Positions 15,734 through 23,304 of a stretch of DNA of 26,001 nucleotides are shown here, in pieces. The notes beneath the pieces are model-generated. The model saw nothing but the letters and a program-made list of their open reading frames with translations, searched no databases and was not told the origin of the DNA. The position numbers were made by a program, and so were the translations under genes. Source of the stretch: CAYILR01 sp964364175 (lineage in GTDB: Bacteria > Bdellovibrionota > UBA1018); NCBI GenBank assembly GCA_964364175.1, contig CAYILR010000050.1, forward strand, positions 1 to 26,001, written 5' to 3'. How positions within the stretch are numbered: the first letter of the stretch is position 1; every line of letters starts with the position of its first letter.

Positions 15734-16378
15734 TCAAAATCTCCATCCCGTGCTGAATTGTAGCTCGATGGGGTTGCCCGGCCTCGCCTCGTTGTACATC
15801 TGTACAGCGTTACTCAGACGGGTTTCGTTTGCCTGCAAAGTAAAAAATGCGTACATGCCGTTTCCGAGTGCAAAGGCAGCTCCAGGAATCATAGGCAAAT
15901 AGGGGATCAACTTTCCTGCTAAGCCGGGTTTTTGCTTGTCATCTGGAAAAAGGGATTTCGATACGAAGAATCCGCTGAAAAAAACAATCAATCCGATGCT
16001 TCCCAGATAAGCATGCATTTTGAGAGATCGCCTGGTTTCTTGGTACTGATTCAACTGATCGAGCGCAGCGGGCACTTGCTGCAGAAAAGGTCGCAGATTC
16101 TCGCCGTCATGCGCGAGGTAGGAATCGCAGCCCAGAGGGCGTCCTTGAATCATGTATTGGCGATAACAGGGAAATTTTGGAGCCTCCGGGATTTTGCGTC
16201 CCAGCGAGGGGGGAGCGTCGTGGATTTTGGGAATCGGGAACTCCTCCGAAAGAATTTGCTCGGAAGCTGTGGGTTTTGATGCTCTGTGAGAGGGAGAAGG
16301 AGTGGGAACAGGTGCCTCTTGTGCCCAAGTAGGCAGCATTAAATTCAATGAAAGGATGACAGCAAGAAGCTGGGGCAT
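15734..16378 (-). CDS. Hypothetical membrane protein, first gene of the carB operon
   Basis: A 214-residue protein. The ATG at 16378 is preferred because it opens a signal-like segment (MPQLLAVILSLNLMLPTWA) and because upstream codons would overlap the divergent gene. A proline-rich region (20-70) is followed by a pair of cysteines (71 and 84) in a short motif with YLAHDGENLRPF. A helix rich in Gln and Arg and two membrane segments (about 124-144 and 157-180) come next. The middle should be periplasmic. It ends 3 nt before carB, so the two are co-transcribed. I do not recognise the family. A structural envelope role is a guess from topology. Confidence 0.65.
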   Translation of the reverse strand: MPQLLAVILSLNLMLPTWAQEAPVPTPSPSHRASKPTASEQILSEEFPIPKIHDAPPSLGRKIPEAPKFPCYRQYMIQGRPLGCDSYLAHDGENLRPFLQQVPAALDQLNQYQETRRSLKMHAYLGSIGLIVFFSGFFVSKSLFPDDKQKPGLAGKLIPYLPMIPGAAFALGNGMYAFFTLQANETRLSNAVQMYNEARPGNPIELQFSTGWRF

Positions 16379-16410
16379 TAAAACGACGGGATAACATTTT
16401 GTGAAACTAT

Positions 16411-17217
16411 ATGAAAGATTTTTTGGAGGGTCTCTACACCCAATATCATCGAAAGGAATTTCTGGGGTCTGATCCCCTGGAGATTGTGCATCGATACTCT
16501 GGGCCGGTTTTTGATCAGGCAGATCAAGAGACGGTTGCGCTGATTGCGGCTCTGTTGGCCTATGGCAATGTGAAACAGATTCGTGCGTCTGTGGAATCGC
16601 TTTTACAGCGCCTGGATCACTCTGCAGATCGTCCATCGCTGGCGTTGGGAGCGGATCGCCGGGTTTTTCGAGGCTGGGTCCATCGCTTTAATCGGGGCGA
16701 TGATCTCTGGCTGCTTTTGCGCCTACTGGCGCGCAGTTGGAAGGAGCATGGATCTCTGGGTGCGCATTTGGGGCAGTATATGAAGCCTGGCGTGCTGGAT
16801 TTTTCTGAAGCATTGGATCAACTGATTCGGGAGTGGAAAAAATGGGCTTTGGAACTCGGGCCTCGCTCGGTGGCTCAATCGGACTCGTTTGGATATCTGC
16901 TGACGACACCGCATGCGGGAAGCACGTGCAAACGCTGGTGCATGCTGATGCGCTGGATGGTGCGGAAGGATGAATTGGATTTGGGGCTTTGGTCGGAGTG
17001 GATCAGGCCGGATCAGCTAGTGATGCCTTTGGATACGCATACTGGCAGAATCAGCCAGAAGATGAAGTTTACGAAGCGCAAGAGTTTGAATTGGAAAGCG
17101 TCGTTGGAAGTGACGCGTGCGTTGAAAAAATACGATGCGGCAGATCCGGTCAAGTATGACTTCGCGATCTGCCGCATCGGAATGTTTGGCGTAAATTTAG
17201 ACACTATTAGAAAATGA
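16411..17217 (+). CDS. TIGR02757 (DUF2400) family protein
   Basis: A 268-residue protein of the TIGR02757 family, whose biochemical role is unestablished. The family hallmarks are clear: an N-terminal DPLEIVHRYS, LIAALLAYGNVKQI, a central CKRWCMLMRWMVRKDELDLG, PLDTHTGRIS and the final DPVKYDFAICRIGM. It is cytoplasmic with no signal peptide. Length agrees with the family. It diverges from the membrane-protein/carB operon across a 32-nt gap, so promoters for both directions must overlap coding sequence. Its 3' end overlaps the convergent gene by 11 nt. The DTH motif is strongly conserved and may be catalytic, but that is inference. Confidence 0.9.
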   Translation: MKDFLEGLYTQYHRKEFLGSDPLEIVHRYSGPVFDQADQETVALIAALLAYGNVKQIRASVESLLQRLDHSADRPSLALGADRRVFRGWVHRFNRGDDLWLLLRLLARSWKEHGSLGAHLGQYMKPGVLDFSEALDQLIREWKKWALELGPRSVAQSDSFGYLLTTPHAGSTCKRWCMLMRWMVRKDELDLGLWSEWIRPDQLVMPLDTHTGRISQKMKFTKRKSLNWKASLEVTRALKKYDAADPVKYDFAICRIGMFGVNLDTIRK

Positions 17218-17833
17218 CAATTCCTTGAGCGACGTCAGTCAAAGAAGGATTCCAGTTGGCGATGCCTTCTCTTTGAGCTGCTGAAATCAAAGCGCTGTGA
17301 ATTTCCTGAAACGAAGGAGTTGCCTCGCCAGTCATCAAGAAAGTTTCCGCGTCTTGTTTGTTCATTCGAACGCTGAGGCGAAGTTCTGCGCGTTCTTGAT
17401 CGGAGAGAGCTGCTGGTTTTTTGTCTTCTGCTCCAGATTCGGATTTTTTTGTGGAAGCTTCAGAGGTGGCTACACCGGCTGCTTTGGTATTCTCAGAGGA
17501 TACTTTGGAGTGTTGCAAAGTAACGGGCGCGCTTACGGTCACAAAAGCGATTGTTTCTTGGGTTGCAGCGACAGCGGATGCGTCTTTGCCGTTGACGATG
17601 ATGTCAATGATGCCCACCGTGGTCACGATGGCTGCTGTATGCAAAGGAGCGCCGACGCTGATGTTGAGCGCGGTGTATCCCAGGGATGAGCCAGGGAGGC
17701 AAAGTGCTGGCACTTGACCGTCTTTGTCGGAGTCAAGGCAGGCTTTGAAGGCAGCAGAGATTGTTCCTTCTGCGAAAGCAGATCCTGCTTGGGTGAGGCA
17801 AAACACAATAGCTAGAGCATTTGATTTTTTCAT
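17207..17833 (-). CDS. Hypothetical secreted protein downstream of mlaD
   Basis: A 208-residue exported protein with a typical signal peptide, cleavage after Ala21 (SAFA then EG). The mature part has two cysteines (32 and 45) around an acidic loop, DSDKDGQ, that looks like half a calcium site. A hydrophobic segment (about 62-80) follows. Then comes a Ser/Lys/Glu-rich linker and a C-terminal domain with LRLSVRMNKQDAETFLMTGE. I do not recognise the family. A weak promoter (TTGATT, then TATTCC) and AAAGGG precede the start, suggesting its own transcription in the 95-bp gap after mlaD. It overlaps the convergent TIGR02757 gene by 11 nt. Confidence 0.65.
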   Translation of the reverse strand: MKKSNALAIVFCLTQAGSAFAEGTISAAFKACLDSDKDGQVPALCLPGSSLGYTALNISVGAPLHTAAIVTTVGIIDIIVNGKDASAVAATQETIAFVTVSAPVTLQHSKVSSENTKAAGVATSEASTKKSESGAEDKKPAALSDQERAELRLSVRMNKQDAETFLMTGEATPSFQEIHSALISAAQREGIANWNPSLTDVAQGIVIF

Positions 17834-17928
17834 AAACGAGTTATTTCCCTTTCTTTAAGAAATCCTTACGGTGGGGAGGGAATACTCTATTTATTACACA
17901 AAATCAATATTTAAATAATATAAAGATA

Positions 17929-18771
17929 TTAAAACAACCGAACCTTCATGCCCTCTTGTTGGAAAAACTGCCGGATTTCCTTGGGGTTGAGGGGTTCGAG
18001 GCGCCACAGAAGCTCGTGCATCAGCTTCATGGTTTTTTCGCCTTCTGGGCTGTTGAACTTGCCATCTACGGTGTGGGTGATCTTCTTCAGATCCGAGGTC
18101 AGGCTGATCAGGTTGCCAATGAGCTGAGAGAGGTCAGTTTTAAACAGAGCGCTCTTGTCGATCGATTTGATCATGACGTTCAGATTGCCGCTGAGTTTGT
18201 AGAGCAGTTCGATGGATTTGGTGATATCGCCCTTGTTGCGTTCGATGACGTCTGCGATTTTGCCTGCAAGATCGAAGCTTTGCGAAATCAGCTGGTCAAT
18301 GCGGGGAGGATCGATCCCTTCCATGACCTCTCCTGCTGCGACTTGGGGAGATTTTTTGGAGCCAGGGGTGATTTCAATGTAACGCTCGCCGATGATTCCG
18401 GCCAAGTTGATGTAAAATCGGCTGTCCTTGCGAACTCCGTAGGCGGCTTCTCTGCGGATGGAAATTTTGACTTTGAGGGGGACGATGGCTTGCTCGTCGT
18501 TTTGCTCATCACTGCCGGGTTCTTGAATCGCGACTTTTTTTGCATCTACGGGTGTGAAAAATTCAATTTTTTCAACTTTTCCGACTTTGATTCCGGAGAC
18601 GCGAACAGGGGAGCCCACGTCGATTCCGCCCGCAAAGTTATAAGTGACGTAAAAATCCACGGTTTGTTTGAATGGGTTTTGCACCCCGATTGCCCAGGCA
18701 AAAACCGCTGCCAGGGCAACAGTGCCTAAAACCAAAAAACCGACTTTTGCTTCGTTTGAGATTTTCTTCAT
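17929..18771 (-). CDS. mlaD: MlaD-type MCE-domain lipid-binding protein
   Basis: A 280-residue MCE protein, the substrate-binding ring of Mla-type phospholipid transporters, anchored in the inner membrane and projecting into the periplasm. A single N-terminal membrane segment (about 9-29, GFLVLGTVALAAVFAW) is followed by an MCE domain (about 37-135). It contains GGIDVGSPVRVSGIKVGKV and GIIGERYIEITPGS. The domain carries an acidic insertion near 75-98 (EPGSDEQNDEQ). The C-terminal half is helical. AAGGG precedes the ATG. It lies on the same strand as the two ATPase and two permease genes at 20265-23304. It is separated from them by an unrelated small gene and an HNH remnant, so it probably belongs to that transporter despite not being adjacent. 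Confidence 0.9.
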   Translation of the reverse strand: MKKISNEAKVGFLVLGTVALAAVFAWAIGVQNPFKQTVDFYVTYNFAGGIDVGSPVRVSGIKVGKVEKIEFFTPVDAKKVAIQEPGSDEQNDEQAIVPLKVKISIRREAAYGVRKDSRFYINLAGIIGERYIEITPGSKKSPQVAAGEVMEGIDPPRIDQLISQSFDLAGKIADVIERNKGDITKSIELLYKLSGNLNVMIKSIDKSALFKTDLSQLIGNLISLTSDLKKITHTVDGKFNSPEGEKTMKLMHELLWRLEPLNPKEIRQFFQQEGMKVRLF

Positions 18772-18786
18772 GTGTTTCCCTTACTG

Positions 18787-18810
18787 AACCGTGGACTTGT
18801 TTACACGGTT
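18787..18810 (-). promoter_or_regulatory. Perfect 7-bp dyad upstream of mlaD
   Basis: AACCGTG (18787-18793) is exactly inverted as CACGGTT (18804-18810) with a 10-nt loop. It lies 15-39 nt before the mlaD start, so it may be an operator or a 5' leader hairpin. A second weaker hairpin (TGCAGA-TTTT-TCTGCA) lies at about 18855-18870. Neither has an obvious T-run to make a terminator. Confidence 0.35.
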
Positions 18811-18881
18811 ATTGGATATGAGTAAACTGTAAAAAATCGATTGGTGCTGTGATTGCAGATTTTTCTGCAGTTGAGTGGGAT

Positions 18882-19504
18882 TTATCCTAACCCCCTAAGA
18901 AATGGCTGCATTTTTTGAACTCCGTATTCTTCAATGGCTCTGAGAGAATTGTGTCCCTTGCATAGAACCGTGAGGTTTTTCGGATCGGATGAACCGCCTT
19001 TAGCGAATGGGTGCTTGTGTTCGAGTTCAAGACCTTTTCTTTGGGTGCATTGATAATCGGCTTTTTTGAGAAGATCACGCTCGAGAACGACCGAAACATA
19101 AGGACGTTTGGATTCAGTCATCTGAATGGGCTGAGGTTCTGGAGCTGACTCAGATGTCTGAATCGTGGAAGCGCGATCTGAATTTTATTTATCTTTTCCT
19201 TCGGATACAATTCCTTAAACCGTTCCATTAGTTCCATACATTCTTCGTCGGCAACAAATGAGATGAGTGTTTTGTCGGGAGAAACGACCTTGGTTTGATC
19301 GCGCTCGGGTGGAGGAGGAAAGGCGGCGGGATTGACTTGAGTCAGATATTTTTGAGATTGAACGACGCTCTTGCCTTTCAACTCATCCCAAAGCTTCTTC
19401 TTTTCCTCGAGAGTTCTTTCTGTGTGAGTCTGAGCGCATCCACCCGAGTTTGCGCGGTCCCTGGACTGTAACCTACTTTTCGTGACGAAAACGTACCATG
19501 GGTT
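18882..19504 (-). pseudogene. Truncated, frameshifted HNH endonuclease gene
   Basis: Two reading frames on the minus strand together resemble the C-terminal half of a multi-domain HNH protein. The upstream part (about 19118-19504) encodes AQTHTERTLEEKKKLWDEL, then DKTLISFVADEECMELMERF. It ends out of frame after KINKIQIALPRF. The downstream part, in another frame, is open from about 19182 to 18882. It encodes a linker (ESAPEPQPIQMTESKRPY) and an HNH core, ELEHKHPFAKGGSSDPKN then LCKGHN. The shift probably lies in an A-rich run near 19160-19195. The N-terminal half is absent and a stop closes the frame at 19505-19507. The usual second cysteine of the zinc site also appears missing. It is most likely a dead remnant; a short expressed HNH peptide from 19121 is less likely. 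Confidence 0.7.
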
Positions 19505-19710
19505 TTAAAATGGCTGTTTTTAACGGAACTAAAACTTGAAACTACAATGAATAAAATCGGTTAAAACGCGCTACAATCCTCCAGAAACAACAATCTTGAT
19601 TTGAGGATTGAAATCCTACGAAAGGCATTTGAAATATTGAGTGTCGCTCAAATAAAAGAGCAGGAAACTCGTCAACATCAAAAAAATTTATTCAGTCATC
19701 TGAATTCAGC
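19505..19710. other. AT-rich intergenic stretch without a gene
   Basis: No credible gene is seen. The stretch holds two small hairpins, AGGATT-GA-AATCCT near 19604 and TTGAG-TGTCG-CTCAA near 19640. It also holds ATTCAGTCATCTGAAT at 19690-19705, an exact copy of 19112-19127 inside the HNH remnant. It may be the decayed 5' part of that element. Confidence 0.5.
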
Positions 19711-19754
19711 CGAAACAAAACCGCCCGCCGGGATTTTTGTCCGGGCGGGCGGTT
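19711..19754 (-). terminator. Strong terminator, possibly bidirectional
   Basis: An 11-bp GC-rich stem, AACCGCCCGCC (19719-19729) with GGCGGGCGGTT (19744-19754), closes a 14-nt loop. It is followed on the minus strand by TTTTGTTT, placing it 24 nt after the stop of the small gene at 19778-20083. On the plus strand it is followed by ATTATTTTTTAA, so it may work both ways. It would stop transcription from the transporter side before the HNH remnant and mlaD. Confidence 0.85.
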
Positions 19755-19777
19755 GATAATTATTTTTTAATTTCTAT

Positions 19778-20083
19778 TTATTTAGCTACTGCAGAGCCTT
19801 CTGAAGCTTTGGCAGGTTCAGATTGGATTGCAGGCTGACCAACGGGTTTATTTTTATCCGCACTGCTTTGAGATTGAGCGCTGGGCTGTTGTTCTTCGCC
19901 TGGTTTTTCTGAAGCAATTGTGAACGATTTTCCAAGAATTTTTTGAATTTCATTTAAAGAAATCGCTTCTTTTGACATGCACATCAGTTCTGCATGTTGA
20001 CTGGCTTCTCCGTAAGCTAGATAGGTAGTATTGAAAAGAGTAGCATCATCACTGATTCCCAGCTGAGAGGCCACTTTTTTCAT
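19778..20083 (-). CDS. Hypothetical 101-residue protein with disordered tail
   Basis: A short cytoplasmic protein, MKKVASQLGISDD at the start. Residues 1-62 look helical and contain a single pair of close cysteine-like positions (only Cys35 is certain). Residues 63-101 are Gln/Ser/Pro/Lys/Ala-rich and should be disordered. No family is recognised. A purine-rich GAGAGAG precedes the ATG, and a strong terminator follows, so it is probably a monocistronic real gene. It sits between the permease gene (181-bp gap) and the HNH remnant. It splits mlaD from the rest of the transporter genes and may have arrived with the remnant. Confidence 0.6.
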   Translation of the reverse strand: MKKVASQLGISDDATLFNTTYLAYGEASQHAELMCMSKEAISLNEIQKILGKSFTIASEKPGEEQQPSAQSQSSADKNKPVGQPAIQSEPAKASEGSAVAK

Positions 20084-20264
20084 AAACTCTCTCTTTCAAA
20101 AAACATTCCGAAATTGGATTACTCTGAAAGAATGCACATGACGTGCCAAAGCCAGTTTGAGAGCTAAGCCTTGATTATCTCCCTCTCCTTCTCATAAACA
20201 CGAAAACCTCTGCTGACACTCAATACAGATGCCCAAAACCTAGACATCAACGAAAGGAGTTGAA

Positions 20265-21005
20265 TCAGTACAAAATCAGCGTGTAAATATAGGTCAGTAC
20301 GAAGTCGAGTAGGATGACTAAAGTCGTAGACGCCACCACAGAATTGGTAGTAGCAGTCCCGACCCCTTCAGCACCGCTTTTACACTCGAATCCAAAGTAG
20401 CAGGACATCACTGGGATCACTGAGCCGTAGATCATGCCCTTGATCAGGGCTCCCAATAAATCCTTAAACCCGATGAAATGACGGAGCTGATTGATGAACT
20501 CCATGAGTGTGAAATTGTAGTGCACCATAGCGACCATGACCGAGCAGCTGAGGGTCACCACCACAGAGACTAGGGTCAGGCAGCCGATCGAAAAAATGCT
20601 GGCGATGAAGCGCGGAAAAACCAAGTACTGAATCGGGTCAATTCGGAGGAGCTTCAATGCGTCGATTTGCTCGGTGACTTTCATGCTGCCGACTTCGGCC
20701 GTGATGGAGGCTCCTACCTTCGAAACCATCAGTAGAGCTGGGATCGCGATCCCCAGTTCCCGCAAAATAAACTGCCCAGTCACTCCGGGCATCATGGAGA
20801 CGGTGTGGAGTGCGTGATCCAAGTGCCAGGCGATTTCGCTGGTGAGCACGATTCCCGCAAAGGCGGTGGAAATCGTGATAATCGGGAGGCTCTCGAATCC
20901 TACGTGGACGATGGCCTGGTTGATCTCCTGGATGCGCCACGGCCATCGGAAGGCCTGGGCGACGGTTCGTGCGTAAAGGGAGAGGAAACCTGTAATTACT
21001 TTCAT
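20265..21005 (-). CDS. MlaE-family ABC permease, second copy
   Basis: A 246-residue inner-membrane permease of the MlaE family, which moves phospholipids with an ATPase and an MCE protein. The ATG at 21005 is chosen because GAAGGACG precedes it. A longer reading reaching 21095 overlaps the preceding gene. Several membrane helices surround the family's conserved loop EVGSMKVTEQIDALKL followed by DPIQYLVFPR. The C-terminal part has GMIYGSVIPVMSCYFGFECKSG, then GVGTATTNSVV. It starts 10 nt after the other MlaE gene and is clearly diverged from it, so the pair may form a heterodimer. Last gene of the tmk-holB-transporter operon. Confidence 0.9.
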   Translation of the reverse strand: MKVITGFLSLYARTVAQAFRWPWRIQEINQAIVHVGFESLPIITISTAFAGIVLTSEIAWHLDHALHTVSMMPGVTGQFILRELGIAIPALLMVSKVGASITAEVGSMKVTEQIDALKLLRIDPIQYLVFPRFIASIFSIGCLTLVSVVVTLSCSVMVAMVHYNFTLMEFINQLRHFIGFKDLLGALIKGMIYGSVIPVMSCYFGFECKSGAEGVGTATTNSVVASTTLVILLDFVLTYIYTLILY

Positions 21006-21015
21006 CCGGCGTCCT

Positions 21016-21801
21016 TCATCCTGTAATGCCCACAAAAAGATAAACGTAAACTTCGTAAGCGAATCTAAGGAAGTCACTGACCAGATAGTTTGCAAGAACG
21101 ATGTAAAAATTGGTGTAAATCGCCGCTCGGGTCACGGCTTTGCCCACTCCTTTGGCGCCGCCCGAAGCGGTGAAACCTTGGTGGCACGAAACCAGAGCCA
21201 CGATGAATCCGTAGACCATGGATTTGAAAAGGCCGCAAAACAAGGTCCAAAGCGAAGTGAATTGCGGAATGCTCGTTGCGAATTGCAGAGGATTGATCCC
21301 GCAAAGATAGTTAGCAACCGCCATCGATCCTGCGATGCTGATCACCAAACCGATCCCCAGCAAAATGATGGTCGAAAGCACGATGCCAAAAAATCTGGGG
21401 ATGATCAGATATTGAATCGGGTCGGTACCCAAGCACTCGACGGCGTCGATTTGTTCGGTCACGCGCATGGTGCCCAGTTCCGCCGCCGTGTAGGCGCCGA
21501 CTTTTCCGGCCAGAAGGAACGAAATGATCAGCGGGCCGACTTCGCGGATGATGGCTGAGCTGTTCAGGCCTCCCAAAAAGGTCTGTGCATCGTAGGCTGC
21601 TAGGATGGTGTTAAATTGCAGAACGATAATTGCGCCGACGAATACTCCGGCGAATGCAACGGTGGGCAGCGAGCGGATCGAGACTGATGCGACCTGGGCC
21701 ATGATCAGATCCCAAGATCCGCCGGTCCTGAGGCCGGTGCGGACGATGTCTCTGAAAAAAAGCGCCGCGCTGCCGAGTTCTTCGAGAATATCCATCAGCA
21801 T
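21016..21801 (-). CDS. mlaE: MlaE-family ABC permease, first copy
   Basis: A 261-residue MlaE permease, with an N-terminal interfacial helix (ILEELGSAALFFRDIV), several membrane helices and the conserved loop ELGTMRVTEQIDAVECLG followed by DPIQYLIIPRFFG. The C-terminus has a stretch beginning GFIVALVSCHQGF, then ASGGAKGVGKAVTRA. It begins 1 nt after the stop of the ATPase gene at 21803, so translation is probably coupled. Its length and motifs are normal. It would sit in the inner membrane and hand lipid to or from the MCE ring. The direction of transport cannot be told from sequence. Confidence 0.92.
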   Translation of the reverse strand: MLMDILEELGSAALFFRDIVRTGLRTGGSWDLIMAQVASVSIRSLPTVAFAGVFVGAIIVLQFNTILAAYDAQTFLGGLNSSAIIREVGPLIISFLLAGKVGAYTAAELGTMRVTEQIDAVECLGTDPIQYLIIPRFFGIVLSTIILLGIGLVISIAGSMAVANYLCGINPLQFATSIPQFTSLWTLFCGLFKSMVYGFIVALVSCHQGFTASGGAKGVGKAVTRAAIYTNFYIVLANYLVSDFLRFAYEVYVYLFVGITG

Positions 21802-21802
21802 T

Positions 21803-22597
21803 CTAGTTTCCGCCTTTCGACGCCAGCAGTTCCGGCGGAATCAGAGCCAGGGTCTCCTCAAGAAACTCCTGAATCAGAGGTTCGTGTGACGAACGAATTT
21901 GAGGCACGGTCCCGAGTGCAAGAATTTTGGCTTGATCGAGGATCAGAATCCGATCGGCAGTTTTGAGCGCGCAAGCCATGTCATGCGACACGACGACGCT
22001 CGTGACCTTGAGGCGTCTGGACAAATCGAAGATCAAGTCGTTGACTGCGTTTGTGGTGATGGGGTCCAAGCCTGTTGTAGGTTCGTCGAAAAGCAGGTAA
22101 CTGGGATTGGGCGCCAATGTGCGCGCCAGAGAAACCCGCTTTTGCATCCCGTAAGAAATTTCGGTGGGGAAGCGTTCCAAAACATCCTCAGTGAGATGTA
22201 CCAGCTCGATTTTTTCGAGAACGATTTCTCGAATTTCCTCTTCGGTGAGAGGGCGGGGCAAGGATCGGCTGTATTGGGGTGTTCTCAGGCCAAAAGAAAT
22301 ATTTTCGTAAACGCTCAGTGAATCCAGGAGTGCGGGATGTTGAAAAACCAACCCGCATTTTCGGCGAATATCGGCGAGGCCCAAATTGTCCAGGCGAGTG
22401 ACGTCCGTTCCGTCGACGTAGACTCGGCCGTGGTCGGGTTTCAGGATTCCGATGATGTGCTTGAGTGTCACGGATTTGCCCATCCCGCTTTTTCCGAGGA
22501 TGAAGAGGATCTCGCCCTTGGCGACTTCGAACGAGACTTTAGTCAAAATCGTTTTGGGTCCGAAACTTTTGCTGACTTCGTCGAATCTTATAGTCAT
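21803..22597 (-). CDS. mlaF: MlaF-type ABC ATPase with altered signature motif
   Basis: A 264-residue ABC ATPase of the MlaF type. Walker A is GKSGMGKS (35-42), Q-loop at Gln86, Walker B is LLFDEP with catalytic Glu172, D-loop GLDP (176-179) and switch His205 (SHD). The signature is abnormal: ISYGMQ at 147-152, with Tyr149 where a glycine is expected (ISGGMQ in the neighbouring ATPase). It starts 2 nt after the other ATPase gene and 1 nt before the first permease gene. A degenerate signature would impair the composite ATP site it completes for its partner, arguing for an asymmetric heterodimer. Homodimer function is the alternative. Confidence 0.9.
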   Translation of the reverse strand: MTIRFDEVSKSFGPKTILTKVSFEVAKGEILFILGKSGMGKSVTLKHIIGILKPDHGRVYVDGTDVTRLDNLGLADIRRKCGLVFQHPALLDSLSVYENISFGLRTPQYSRSLPRPLTEEEIREIVLEKIELVHLTEDVLERFPTEISYGMQKRVSLARTLAPNPSYLLFDEPTTGLDPITTNAVNDLIFDLSRRLKVTSVVVSHDMACALKTADRILILDQAKILALGTVPQIRSSHEPLIQEFLEETLALIPPELLASKGGN

Positions 22598-22599
22598 CG

Positions 22600-23304
22600 C
22601 TAGAGCCCCGAAGTCAGCGGCCCCTCTTTGAGGCCGTAGATGAATTGCTTGATCGCTGGATCTTGCGTGTTTTTGGTTTCGTGAGCTCCTTGCCCGCCTT
22701 GCAGTGTACCTTTCGCGAGAAGAAAAATTCGATCCCCGATTTGATAAGCGCGCTGGACGTCATTTGTAACCATGACAATCGTGCTGCCGTTGCGTTTGCG
22801 TAGATCGGCAATGAGTTCGGCGATTTTTTTCGATGTGATCGGGTCGAGGCCTGCGGTCGGCTCGTCGTACAAAATCAATTCGGGTTCGACGATCAGCGCG
22901 CGAGCGATGCCCAGGCGTTTTTGCATTCCGCCAGAAATCTCATCCGGGAAGAGTTTTTCGTTTCCTTTGAGTCCGACGGCTTCGAGAAAATATGCGGCTT
23001 TGGCTTTTGCGGGAGCGCCGGTTATGCCTTGTCGCTCTCTGAGCGGAAAGAGCAGGTTTTCTTCCACAGTGAGTGAATCAAAAAGCGCGTTTTTCTGAAA
23101 AAGCATGCCGACGTTTTCGGTACCGAGTTTGATTTCGCCTTCGTTCGCAGTGAGAAGGCCTGCGATGAGTTTCAGCAGTACGCTCTTGCCGCCGCCCGAC
23201 GGGCCGATCAGGGCCACGGATTCCTGAGGTTTGACTTCTAGGTTGAGGTTTCTGAAAATCCAACGCTTGTCGAATTCTTTGCCGAGGTTGCGGATTTGAA
23301 TCAT
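22600..23304 (-). CDS. Second MlaF-like ABC ATPase lacking the switch histidine
   Basis: A 234-residue ABC ATPase. The ATG at 23304 is preferred over one 21 nt upstream because GGGGAGGGG precedes it and MIQIRNLGKEF starts the fold cleanly. Walker A is GPSGGGKS (34-41), signature ISGGMQ (123-128) is intact, Walker B LILYDEP contains Glu148, and GLDP is at 152-155. The H-loop reads VTNDV with Asn181 where the switch histidine should be. This defect is complementary to that of the adjacent ATPase. It overlaps holB by 4 nt. It should act in the inner-membrane lipid transporter with the two MlaE permeases. Confidence 0.88.
   Translation of the reverse strand: MIQIRNLGKEFDKRWIFRNLNLEVKPQESVALIGPSGGGKSVLLKLIAGLLTANEGEIKLGTENVGMLFQKNALFDSLTVEENLLFPLRERQGITGAPAKAKAAYFLEAVGLKGNEKLFPDEISGGMQKRLGIARALIVEPELILYDEPTAGLDPITSKKIAELIADLRKRNGSTIVMVTNDVQRAYQIGDRIFLLAKGTLQGGQGAHETKNTQDPAIKQFIYGLKEGPLTSGL

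Noticed and set aside
17956..18729. A 257-codon plus-strand frame opposite mlaD
   Set aside because: It mirrors the MCE gene, whose protein motifs are clear; codon bias explains the open antisense frame.
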